A stretch of 7,051 nt of DNA from the NCBI GenBank assembly GCA_026193295.1, contig JAPHSB010000179.1, positions 1 to 7,051 of the forward strand, read 5' to 3'. Shown one piece after another: positions 1 through 5,116 of this stretch. Position numbers and translations under genes: made by a program. The stretch's first letter is position 1, and each line of letters starts with the position of its first letter. The notes beneath the pieces are model-generated. The model saw only the letters and a program-made list of their open reading frames with translations, ran no database searches and had not been told where the DNA came from. Source of the stretch: Lysobacterales bacterium. Lineage in GTDB: Bacteria; Pseudomonadota; Gammaproteobacteria; Xanthomonadales; SZUA-36.

Positions 1-313
1 CCAACGCGATCGTGCGCTCCTCCAGGGGCTCGTCATCATCCGGCAACAATAGATTAAACCCGAACTCATCGTCGTCGAATTGCGCGACCGTGCTGTGCCA
101 TGCCTCGATCAACGCCGCATGCAGAGCCTCTCCCGGCTCGACCACCAGGCTCATCGCCGACAAGTGTAGTAAATAATCGCCGGCGTCGCGGCTGGATTCC
201 CGGCACACCAGGCCGCACAGCAAGCCGTGGCTTTCGGCCAGGGCGGCTGCATCCAGGTCGCCGTGACCCAGCCGTAAGGTGTGCTCGAAATCGGGTAGAG
301 AAGGGGCTGCCAT
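1..313 (-). CDS. ygfB: UPF0149 / YgfB family protein, N-terminal part (cut by window edge)
   Basis: The reverse strand reads without a stop from an ATG at 313 to the window edge, giving the first 104 residues. The N-terminus MAAPSLPDFE is followed by ESHGLLCGLVC (about residues 27-37) and by FGFNLLLPDDDEPLEERT (about 85-102), both hallmarks of the UPF0149/YgfB family. The start is supported by GGAG at 321-324, 7 nt before the ATG. Family members are soluble proteins of about 180-200 residues, so roughly half is missing. The molecular role is poorly defined. In E. coli ygfB heads an operon with pepP and ubiquinone genes, divergent from zapA, and the same divergence is seen here. The product name is secure; the function is not. 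Confidence 0.88.
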   Translation of the reverse strand, partial: MAAPSLPDFEHTLRLGHGDLDAAALAESHGLLCGLVCRESSRDAGDYLLHLSAMSLVVEPGEALHAALIEAWHSTVAQFDDDEFGFNLLLPDDDEPLEERTIAL

Positions 314-405
314 CCACACACTCCGCACAGGGTGCCTAAAGGGGAAATGGTAACACCGATGAACGCCTCACCACAGCCGCCGACGGACAGCCGATCATCT
401 ACTGT

Positions 406-434
406 TTGACGCTATTTGCCGCGCCAACTATAGT
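406..434 (+). promoter_or_regulatory. Near-consensus sigma70 promoter for the coiled-coil/zapA unit
   Basis: A -35 element TTGACG (406-411) and a -10 element TATAGT (429-434) are separated by exactly 17 bp. Each differs from consensus at one position. Transcription would start near 441, which is the first base of the next gene's ATG. The -10 sits inside the 10-bp palindrome AACTATAGTT (426-435). The rest of the 314-440 divergent region shows no other clear element; no convincing promoter for the leftward UPF0149 gene was found. Confidence 0.8.
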
Positions 435-440
435 TGCTGC

Positions 441-662
441 ATGGATTCCCTGGAACAGGCCGCCAAAGATCTCGACCGTCTCGAGCAGCAGCTCAAGGGC
501 CTGCTCGATCAGTGCCGCAAGCTGCGCGAGGAAAACCAGTCCCTGCAGAACCGCCAGGAGTCACTGGTCGCCGAACGGGCAGGGCTGGTGGCAAAAAACG
601 AAGAAGCGCGTACCAAGGTCGAAGCCATGATCAACCGGCTGAAAGCCCTCGAACAGCCCTGA
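441..662 (+). CDS. Small coiled-coil protein, TIGR02449/ZapB-like family
   Basis: This 73-residue protein is almost entirely one predicted coiled coil: leucines and other hydrophobics recur at heptad spacing from residue 4 to 70, mixed with many Glu, Lys, Arg and Gln. Features such as LREENQSL and an ending MINRLKALEQ match the short family (TIGR02449) usually found just before zapA in gammaproteobacteria and often annotated as ZapB-like. By analogy with ZapB it may take part in Z-ring organisation with ZapA, but this is inferred from position and fold rather than shown. The ATG at 441 is the only plausible start, since the next Met is near residue 63. No Shine-Dalgarno precedes it, and the promoter places the transcript start at about 441. 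It lies 51 bp before zapA. Confidence 0.85.
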   Translation: MDSLEQAAKDLDRLEQQLKGLLDQCRKLREENQSLQNRQESLVAERAGLVAKNEEARTKVEAMINRLKALEQP

Positions 663-713
663 TCTTCAGGCCTCGCCAACACCAGGCCAACACCTTTCAC
701 CGGACAACCCGCA

Positions 714-1010
714 ATGAGCCAGACACCAGAACCTGTTTCGGTCATCATTCTCGAGAAGAAGTACCAGTTCGCCTGTGATCCCGAGCAGCGCACCGACCTG
801 GTCGAAGCCGCGCGCCACCTCGACGAGTGCATGAGCGAAATCAGGGAGACCGGGCGTCTCATGTCGCTGGAGCGCATCGCGCTGCAGGCTGCGTTGAACT
901 TCAGCGCCGACCTGCTGAAACTGCAGCGCAACGAGACACAGCGCCAGGAAAAGATCGACAGCAGGATCCGCTTGCTGGCCGACCAGATCGATGATGCGCT
1001 CAAGGATTGA
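714..1010 (+). CDS. zapA: Cell division protein ZapA
   Basis: This 98-residue cytoplasmic protein should bind FtsZ and cross-link its protofilaments to stabilise the Z-ring. The N-terminal part (residues 8-50) carries the family pattern: VSVIILEKKYQFACDPEQ, then LVEAARHLDECMSEIRE. This is followed by the conserved SLERIALQAALNFSADLL segment (about 51-68) and a C-terminal helix rich in Gln, Arg and Glu that would form the tetramerising coiled coil. The length is typical for the family. The Shine-Dalgarno is weak (CGGA, 701-704). It follows the coiled-coil gene by 51 bp and is followed at once by the 6S RNA promoter, the order seen in E. coli. The identification is firm from family pattern and context. 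Confidence 0.95.
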   Translation: MSQTPEPVSVIILEKKYQFACDPEQRTDLVEAARHLDECMSEIRETGRLMSLERIALQAALNFSADLLKLQRNETQRQEKIDSRIRLLADQIDDALKD

Positions 1011-1016
1011 TCGGGT

Positions 1017-1022
1017 TATACT
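1017..1022 (+). promoter_or_regulatory. -10 element of the 6S RNA gene
   Basis: TATACT lies 7 bp after the zapA stop and 7 bp before the predicted 5' end of 6S RNA near 1029, as expected for a sigma70 -10 element. No good -35 hexamer sits 16-18 bp upstream; that stretch lies inside the 3' end of zapA. The assignment therefore rests on the -10 match and its placement. Confidence 0.65.
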
Positions 1023-1028
1023 GATTTT

Positions 1029-1210
1029 GCCCTCTGTGGTGTTCGCCAGCGGGACCGCTCAATGCCTTGTCCCTATATATTGACCTAGGGACAGCCGATC
1101 TGAGAGCCGGTGTGCATGTTCGCTTTTAGCGAAAAGCCTGAGGCCTCGTAAGCCGTCCCACCTGAACCTTTGGTTCAAGGTCACCGGACCGTAGCGGCAC
1201 CATGGAGGGT
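1029..1210 (+). ncRNA. ssrS: 6S RNA
   Basis: 6S RNA binds the sigma70 RNA polymerase holoenzyme by mimicking an open promoter and tunes transcription in stationary phase. The ends pair perfectly over 12 bp (1030-1041 with 1198-1209, allowing two G-U pairs), forming the closing stem. Inside are GTTCGCCAGCGGGACCGCTC (1041-1060), very like the E. coli sequence, a hairpin at 1068-1093 (8-bp arms TGTCCCTA/TAGGGACA), an apical hairpin at 1119-1133 and a 6-bp hairpin TGAACC-TTT-GGTTCA (1163-1177). The latter corresponds to the conserved CCUUGAACC region of E. coli 6S. About 182 nt is normal. The position between zapA and fau is the classical locus. Exact ends are inferred from the -10 element and the closing stem. 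Confidence 0.95.
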
Positions 1211-1234
1211 TTATATTGTCCGCGCCAATCCCCT

Positions 1235-1867
1235 ATGATCATCCAATCCAGCCGGCAATTCAGCAAGACTGACCTCCGTAAACGGTTCCGCAAGGAGCGG
1301 GCACAATTGGCCCGCGAGCAGCGGCAGGCCTGGGATTCCGCGATCAATAGCTGTTTGCTCGACTATGCGAAGCGCGAACGCCCCCATGTCGTGGCAGCGT
1401 TCGTGGCGTTCGACGGCGAACCCGATTTGATCCCCGCCCTCTCGCAACTGGAGCGCCTGGACGTGCGACTGGCTTTGCCGGTCGTCCGTGAGGCGCCGGG
1501 GCGCGCCGATATCTGTTTTCGTCAGTGGTCGCCGGGTTCCGAGATGCAGCCCAACCGCTACGGTATTCCGGAACCGGTCGGCACGTTGGACATCCACATG
1601 GGCGAGATCGACCTGGTGCTGGTACCGTTGGTGGCCTGGGACACCAACGGTGGACGGCTCGGCATGGGCGCCAGTTTCTACGATCGACTCTTTCAGCCGC
1701 TCGCCAGTCAACGCCGGCCCTTTCGACTGGGGGTGGCCTACCAGCTACAGCAGGTCGAGCAGATACCTCTCGATCCATGGGACGTCCGGCTGCACGGTGT
1801 GCTAACCGAGAACGGCTGCTTCGACTGCCCGCCGCAAGCCTGCGGCAATCAACCCCCACCAACCTGA
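1235..1867 (+). CDS. fau: 5-formyltetrahydrofolate cyclo-ligase (MTHF synthetase)
   Basis: This ATP-dependent cytoplasmic enzyme converts 5-formyl-THF to 5,10-methenyl-THF, returning a storage folate to one-carbon metabolism. The 210-residue product has the family landmarks: a basic N-terminal helix KTDLRKRFRKER (11-22), the YGIPEP folate-pocket segment (109-114), and DLVLVPLVAWDTNGGRLGMGASFYDR (126-151, with the GGRLGMG nucleotide-binding loop and the FYDR tail). Near the C-terminus it has VRLHGVLTE (184-192). An in-frame ATG at 1202 would lie within the 3' strand of the 6S RNA closing stem and add 11 atypical residues, so the ATG at 1235 is preferred. Neither start has a good Shine-Dalgarno. 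In E. coli ygfA is transcribed together with 6S RNA, and the 25-bp gap here suits the same read-through. It is followed by the EVE gene after 15 bp. Confidence 0.93.
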   Translation: MIIQSSRQFSKTDLRKRFRKERAQLAREQRQAWDSAINSCLLDYAKRERPHVVAAFVAFDGEPDLIPALSQLERLDVRLALPVVREAPGRADICFRQWSPGSEMQPNRYGIPEPVGTLDIHMGEIDLVLVPLVAWDTNGGRLGMGASFYDRLFQPLASQRRPFRLGVAYQLQQVEQIPLDPWDVRLHGVLTENGCFDCPPQACGNQPPPT

Positions 1868-1882
1868 TGAAGCGGTGATTCA

Positions 1883-2344
1883 ATGAACTACTGGCTGATC
1901 AAGAGCGAACCCGACGCGTTCAGCATCGATGATCTGAAAAATTGCCCGGGACGGAAGGAACACTGGGATGGGATTCGCAATTACCAGGCCCGCAACTTCA
2001 TTCGCGACGACATGCGCAAGGGCGACCTGGTGCTCTTCTACCATTCCAGCTGCCCTCAGCCTGGTGTCGTCGGCCTCTGCGAGATCGTCTCTGACGCCTA
2101 CCCGGACCACACGGCCTTCGACCCTTCCAGCAAGTACTACGACGCCGGCAGCGATCCCGATAACCCCCGCTGGATGATGGTGGACCTGCGCTACCGGCGC
2201 AAAACGAAGCGCCTGATCAGCCTGGAGGAAATCAAGCGGCATGCCGATCGCCTGACGGGCTTCCCGCTGATACGACGGGGCAACCGCCTTTCCATCATGC
2301 CCGTAGACAAGGCACACTGGGACCTGATCCTTTCACTGGAGTAG
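1883..2344 (+). CDS. EVE domain-containing protein
   Basis: This 153-residue single-domain protein begins MNYWLIKSEPDAFSIDDL and continues WDGIRNYQARNFIRDDM (about 29-45), KGDLVLFYHSSC and GVVGLCEIV. It then has FDPSSKYYD, PRWMMVDLRY and LIRRGNRLSIMPV. This order is characteristic of the EVE family (PUA-like fold; relatives of human THYN1). EVE proteins form an aromatic pocket and are associated with recognising modified bases such as 5-methylcytosine and derivatives in DNA; the natural target here is unknown. The domain fills the whole protein, with no nuclease or helicase partner, so a restriction role is not indicated. A weak CGGTGA ribosome site ends 4 nt before the ATG. It sits between fau and rpiA in one tight run, a housekeeping-type context. 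Confidence 0.92.
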   Translation: MNYWLIKSEPDAFSIDDLKNCPGRKEHWDGIRNYQARNFIRDDMRKGDLVLFYHSSCPQPGVVGLCEIVSDAYPDHTAFDPSSKYYDAGSDPDNPRWMMVDLRYRRKTKRLISLEEIKRHADRLTGFPLIRRGNRLSIMPVDKAHWDLILSLE

Positions 2345-2348
2345 AACC

Positions 2349-3017
2349 ATGACGTCGGCCGAGCAACAACAGCAGCAGAAACAGCAGGTAGCCGAAGCCG
2401 CATTGGCCTGGGTGCGGCAGGACAGCATCCTCGGCGTAGGTACGGGCAGCACCGTGAACTGCTTTATCGAGGCGTTGGCCGCAAGCGGCAAGCGGGTCGA
2501 GGCAGCCGTCTCCTCGTCCGAAGCGACCAGTGCGCGCCTGCGATCGCATGGAATCGAGGTGCGCGAACTCAACAGCACCGGCACCCTTGACGTTTACATC
2601 GACGGCGCCGATGAATTCGACGCCTACCGCCGCCTGATCAAGGGCGGCGGTGGCGCGCTGACCCGTGAAAAGGTCGTCGCCGCCGCCAGCCGCAAGTTTG
2701 TCTGCATCGTGGACGAAAGCAAGAAAGTCGGCGTTCTGGGCGCTTTTCCACTGCCGGTCGAGGTGATCCCGATGGCGCGCAGTTATGTCGCCCGCCAGCT
2801 GGTTGCGCTGGGCGGGCAGCCCGAGCTGCGGCAGGCATTCGTCACCGATAACGGCAATGTCATTCTCGACGTCCATAACCTGGATCTGGTCGACCCCGTT
2901 ACAGTCGAAAAACACGTCAACAATATCGCGGGGGTGGTCGCCTGCGGGCTGTTCGCTCTGCGCCCGGCCGAAGTGGTCCTGATGGCCAGCGCCGCCGGTG
3001 TCAGGGAATTCTCCTAG
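2349..3017 (+). CDS. rpiA: Ribose-5-phosphate isomerase A
   Basis: This cytoplasmic enzyme interconverts ribose 5-phosphate and ribulose 5-phosphate in the non-oxidative pentose phosphate pathway. The 222-residue protein has the phosphate-binding loop GVGTGSTV (29-36), SSEAT (57-61) and YIDGADEFD (83-91, with Asp85 and Asp88). It also has LIKGGGGALTREKVV (96-110, with Lys98 and the general base Glu107) and CIVDESKKVG (119-128). These align with the E. coli catalytic residues at a constant offset of 4. The Shine-Dalgarno GGAG (2338-2341) overlaps the end of the EVE gene, and only 4 bp separate the two genes, so they are almost certainly translated from one message. An oddity is the glutamine-rich N-terminus (five Gln in a row, residues 6-10, then KQQ), encoded by mixed CAA and CAG codons. 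Confidence 0.97.
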   Translation: MTSAEQQQQQKQQVAEAALAWVRQDSILGVGTGSTVNCFIEALAASGKRVEAAVSSSEATSARLRSHGIEVRELNSTGTLDVYIDGADEFDAYRRLIKGGGGALTREKVVAAASRKFVCIVDESKKVGVLGAFPLPVEVIPMARSYVARQLVALGGQPELRQAFVTDNGNVILDVHNLDLVDPVTVEKHVNNIAGVVACGLFALRPAEVVLMASAAGVREFS

Positions 3018-3081
3018 CGATCTCAGCGGCAACCGTTCCATCCGGCACCGGAAATCTATCCACCTTGCACATTAGAAAATC

Positions 3082-3095
3082 TTGATGTGCATCAA
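3082..3095 (+). promoter_or_regulatory. FNR/Anr-type binding site upstream of nsrR
   Basis: TTGATGTGCATCAA matches the FNR/Anr/Dnr consensus TTGAT-N4-ATCAA in all ten specified positions. The symmetry extends one base pair on each side (CTTGATG/CATCAAG). Its centre at 3088.5 is 41.5 bp before the start point predicted from the -10 element at 3118-3123, the standard class II activator position. This suggests that nsrR is induced under oxygen limitation, or by a nitric-oxide-responsive family member. The sequence cannot tell FNR from Anr or Dnr. Confidence 0.85.
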
Positions 3096-3117
3096 GAGGG
3101 TCTGGTCGGGCAGTTGG

Positions 3118-3123
3118 TAGATT
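3118..3123 (+). promoter_or_regulatory. Candidate -10 element of the nsrR promoter
   Basis: TAGATT matches four of six positions of the sigma70 -10 consensus. With a start near 3130 it puts the FNR-type box exactly at -41.5 and leaves a leader of about 55 nt. There is no recognisable -35 hexamer, as is usual for activator-dependent class II promoters. Taken alone the hexamer is weak; the support comes from the spacing. Confidence 0.55.
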
Positions 3124-3184
3124 AGGTTGGAAACCCGGCATCAATAGCCCATGGGGCCAATAACGAAGGCAACGGTGCACCTCT

Positions 3185-3619
3185 ATGAAACTGACCCGAT
3201 TCACCGATTATTCGCTTCGCGTGCTGATTTATCTCGGGCTAAAGGATGATGGTCGAGTCACCATCAAGGAAATTTCCGACGCCTACAGCATTTCACGCAA
3301 CCACTTGATGAAGGTCGTAAGCCTGTTGACCCGAATGGGCTATGTCGATGCGCGTCGAGGTCCCGGCGGGGGTATTGCGCTGGCCCGGCCGGCTGCGGAC
3401 ATCGTCATCGCGGACGTGGTGCGTGACATGGAGGATGATCTGAACCTGGTGGAATGTTTCTGTGCAGAGGGCAGTTGCGTCATCAAGCCAGTCTGCGAAC
3501 TCAAGGCCGTGCTCAGCCAGGCGCTGGCTGCCTATCTCGACACCCTGGAAAGGTACACGCTCAGGGACTTGTTGCACCCGAAAGCGCAGCTGGTCCAGGT
3601 TCTCGGCATGACTGCCTGA
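3185..3619 (+). CDS. nsrR: Rrf2-family nitric-oxide-sensing repressor NsrR
   Basis: This 144-residue protein is a winged-helix Rrf2 regulator. The N-terminus MKLTRFTDYSLRVLIYLG includes the TDY motif with Asp8, which serves as a cluster ligand in characterised NsrR. A helix-turn-helix follows at about 27-48 (IKEISDAYSISRNHLMKVV) and the wing at about 56-68 (ARRGPGGGIALAR). The cluster loop holds Cys91, Cys93, Cys98 and Cys104, followed by ELKAVL and YTLRDLL as in NsrR rather than IscR. NsrR normally represses nitric-oxide detoxification genes until nitric oxide destroys its Fe-S cluster. No such target gene lies in this window. One cysteine (91 or 93) is extra relative to the usual three. An FNR-type promoter precedes it and a strong terminator follows. 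The ribosome site is poor. Confidence 0.92.
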   Translation: MKLTRFTDYSLRVLIYLGLKDDGRVTIKEISDAYSISRNHLMKVVSLLTRMGYVDARRGPGGGIALARPAADIVIADVVRDMEDDLNLVECFCAEGSCVIKPVCELKAVLSQALAAYLDTLERYTLRDLLHPKAQLVQVLGMTA

Positions 3620-3646
3620 GCTGCAGAAGGGATCTTCGCTTCGCCC

Positions 3647-3676
3647 AAAAAAAGTGCGCCTTGCGGCGCACTTTTT
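3647..3676. terminator. Bidirectional rho-independent terminator
   Basis: The arms GTGCGCC (3654-3660) and GGCGCAC (3665-3671) pair around a TTGC loop. They are flanked by an A-run (3647-3653) and a T-run (3672-3676), so the hairpin has a U-tract on either strand. It lies 27 bp after the nsrR stop and 46 bp beyond the stop of the convergent secreted-protein gene, so it can end both transcripts. Confidence 0.93.
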
Positions 3677-3722
3677 CTTTGGACCAAATCAACGGCGCAA
3701 AAGAGAGCCGCCGCATCAAATC

Positions 3723-4313
3723 TCAGAGGCGCGTCCGCACGAAGCCAATCGCTCCGCCGAGCAGCACCAACAGGCCACCCAGCAGCGCCAGCAAAGGCAC
3801 CTGGGTTGCGGTCGTCGGCAACATCGCTGGAGCCGGTTCCGGCTCGGGCTCCGGCATGGCTGCTGCGGCCACTGGGGCTGCGGCCACTGGGGCTGCTGCC
3901 ATCGGGGCGGCTGCCGGGGCGGGCAGTGACCAGGCCTCGCCGGCCGGCACGTATACGTTCACCTCTTGCCGGTCCGGCAGATCAGCGATTTTCACGTCTT
4001 TGCCTTCGAGCTGGGCCATGAATCCACGCTCCGGATAACGCCGCTGGGCGGGCGACCAGCTGCCGTCCGGGAGCTGCCACTGAATAATCGTGGAGTTAAC
4101 GCTCTGCCTTACCACGCGCGCGCGGAACTTGGCCACTTCCTGCCCTTGCTTATTCTCCACATCCAGGCAGGCAGCACCGATGTTCGGGTTGTCCGCCAGC
4201 ACCGATGCACTCCACACCAAGTCGTCGCAGGTGACGTCCGCGGCACTTGCGGCAACGGTGAAACCAAGGCCGCCCAAGAGTACAAGCGCGGATAACAGTA
4301 TCGTATTCTTCAT
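3723..4313 (-). CDS. Secreted LPxTA-type sortase substrate
   Basis: This 196-residue protein shows a full sorting-substrate layout. It has a signal peptide (MKNTILLSALVLLGGLGFTVAASA, cleavage likely after residue 24 or 25) and a small globular domain of about 100 residues with two cysteines (29 and 49) that could form a disulfide. An Ala/Pro-rich then EPEPEP linker (about 130-164) leads to LPTTA at 165-169, a hydrophobic helix (about 172-192) and the basic tail RTRL. LPxTA resembles the LPNTA motif used by class D sortases. The start chosen has AGAGGG 6 nt upstream (4320-4325); an in-frame ATG at 4394 would lie inside the sortase gene and hide the signal peptide. It begins 13 bp after the sortase stop, hence one operon. 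The globular domain is unrecognised. Anchoring by the neighbouring sortase is inferred. Confidence 0.85.
   Translation of the reverse strand: MKNTILLSALVLLGGLGFTVAASAADVTCDDLVWSASVLADNPNIGAACLDVENKQGQEVAKFRARVVRQSVNSTIIQWQLPDGSWSPAQRRYPERGFMAQLEGKDVKIADLPDRQEVNVYVPAGEAWSLPAPAAAPMAAAPVAAAPVAAAAMPEPEPEPAPAMLPTTATQVPLLALLGGLLVLLGGAIGFVRTRL
3862..3906 (-). repeat. 15-bp tandem repeat in the substrate linker
   Basis: On the plus strand the unit GCTGCGGCCACTGGG occurs twice without change (3862-3876, 3877-3891) and a third time with three mismatches (3892-3906). It encodes the APVAA-like pentapeptides of the linker before the LPTTA motif. Because the unit is a multiple of three, copy-number change would alter linker length without shifting the frame. 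Confidence 0.85.
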
Positions 4314-4326
4314 AAATTTCCCTCTC

Positions 4327-5037
4327 TCAGTTTTTTGCGAAAGAATGTTCAGCCGTCGCCTTGACGATATAGCGCTTCGGCGCATGCCCAACATAGTAAA
4401 AAGGATAGCAGGTTACCAGTGTAATCGTCTTTGTTTCACTGGGCGCCAGCACCCAAACGTCACCCGGGTCGACAATTTCGATTGACGACACAGTGTAAAA
4501 CTCTTTTCCATTCATCGTCAGCAAGTCGATGGCGTCACCGATCGCGATGTCCTTGAGCCCACGAAAGAAACTGTCGCGGTGGCCGGCGACGCCCAGGTTG
4601 CCCTCGCCGCTCACCATGGCCGTGCCTTCGATGCGGCCGACACCGCGGTTGAGGTTGAAATCATCCGTTCCGTCGTACACCGGCACCTGGATGCCGAGCT
4701 TTGCAATGGTCATCACGGCCAGCGGCGGGTCGGCTTCAACACGCAGGCTCTCTTCGTATTCGCGTATGCGCTTTTCCGTCCACAGCCCCACGTCGGGAGC
4801 GGCCACCGTGGCCTCGAGGACCTCGCGGGACTCGGGGTTGCCGAGAGCTACCCGCATGTCGCTGGCCTGCGCCTGCCCAACCAGGGAGTTGGCGGCCAGC
4901 TGAAACGCTTCGATACCCGCCTCGCGCTGGCGCTCTCCCTCGAAACGCAGGAAGAAGAAAACTGCCAGCAATGCGACACCGCCGAGGTAGAGCCCGGCTT
5001 CCAGCCAACGAAGATGTCGTTTCAGATTTTGTTGCAT
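4327..5037 (-). CDS. Class D-like sortase (cysteine transpeptidase)
   Basis: This 236-residue membrane enzyme should cleave a sorting motif and transfer the protein to an acceptor amine. It has a basic N-terminus (KRHLR), one transmembrane helix (about 13-31) and a stalk to about 100. The sortase barrel follows, with LGIQVPVYDGTD (114-125), GNLGVAGHRDSFFRGL (146-161, catalytic His153), TLVTCYPFYYVGHAPKRYIV (206-225, catalytic Cys210) and Arg222. All three catalytic residues are present. TLVTCYPF-YVG-AP-RYIV is typical of class D-like sortases, including those found in proteobacteria. The N-in, C-out topology would place the active site in the periplasm. The start at 5037 has only a weak ribosome site (AGCGGG). 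The sorting substrate follows at 13 bp. No second substrate is visible. Confidence 0.93.
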   Translation of the reverse strand: MQQNLKRHLRWLEAGLYLGGVALLAVFFFLRFEGERQREAGIEAFQLAANSLVGQAQASDMRVALGNPESREVLEATVAAPDVGLWTEKRIREYEESLRVEADPPLAVMTIAKLGIQVPVYDGTDDFNLNRGVGRIEGTAMVSGEGNLGVAGHRDSFFRGLKDIAIGDAIDLLTMNGKEFYTVSSIEIVDPGDVWVLAPSETKTITLVTCYPFYYVGHAPKRYIVKATAEHSFAKN

Positions 5038-5079
5038 AGCCCGCTAAGATTGCCTGCGCCTGCCGAATCCGGCGCGAAG

Positions 5080-5091
5080 CTTATAATGATA
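5080..5091 (-). promoter_or_regulatory. Tentative promoter region for the sortase operon
   Basis: In the 79-bp gap between the ALDH gene and the sortase, the minus strand holds overlapping -10-like hexamers TATCAT (5086-5091) and TATAAG (5080-5085) in an AT-rich patch. Neither has a good -35 partner, so the call is weak. No terminator was seen between the ALDH and sortase genes, so read-through is equally possible. Confidence 0.3.
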
Positions 5092-5116
5092 TCCCAACGA
5101 GGCACACACGGCCAGA

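Noticed and set aside
509..1003. A 164-codon minus-strand frame across zapA and the coiled-coil gene.
   Set aside because: It is Ser/Arg-rich antisense sequence that crosses two well-supported plus-strand genes.
1202..1234. An upstream ATG for fau adding 11 residues.
   Set aside because: It falls within the 3' strand of the 6S RNA closing stem, has no ribosome site and adds residues not typical of the family.
2295..3041. A 248-codon open frame on the minus strand.
   Set aside because: It is antisense to rpiA, whose catalytic motifs are all intact; the minus-strand product resembles nothing recognisable.
3073..3100. A possible NsrR operator overlapping the FNR-type box.
   Set aside because: The sequence lacks the NsrR half-site spacing; only the FNR-type dyad is convincing, so autoregulation is not claimed.
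4314..4394. An upstream in-frame ATG (4394) for the secreted protein.
   Set aside because: It lies inside the sortase gene, would bury the signal peptide behind 27 basic residues, and lacks the good ribosome site seen before the ATG at 4313.
5056..5075. A GCGCC/GGCGC hairpin before the sortase gene.
   Set aside because: It has no U-tract on either strand, so it was not called a terminator; it may simply be leader structure.
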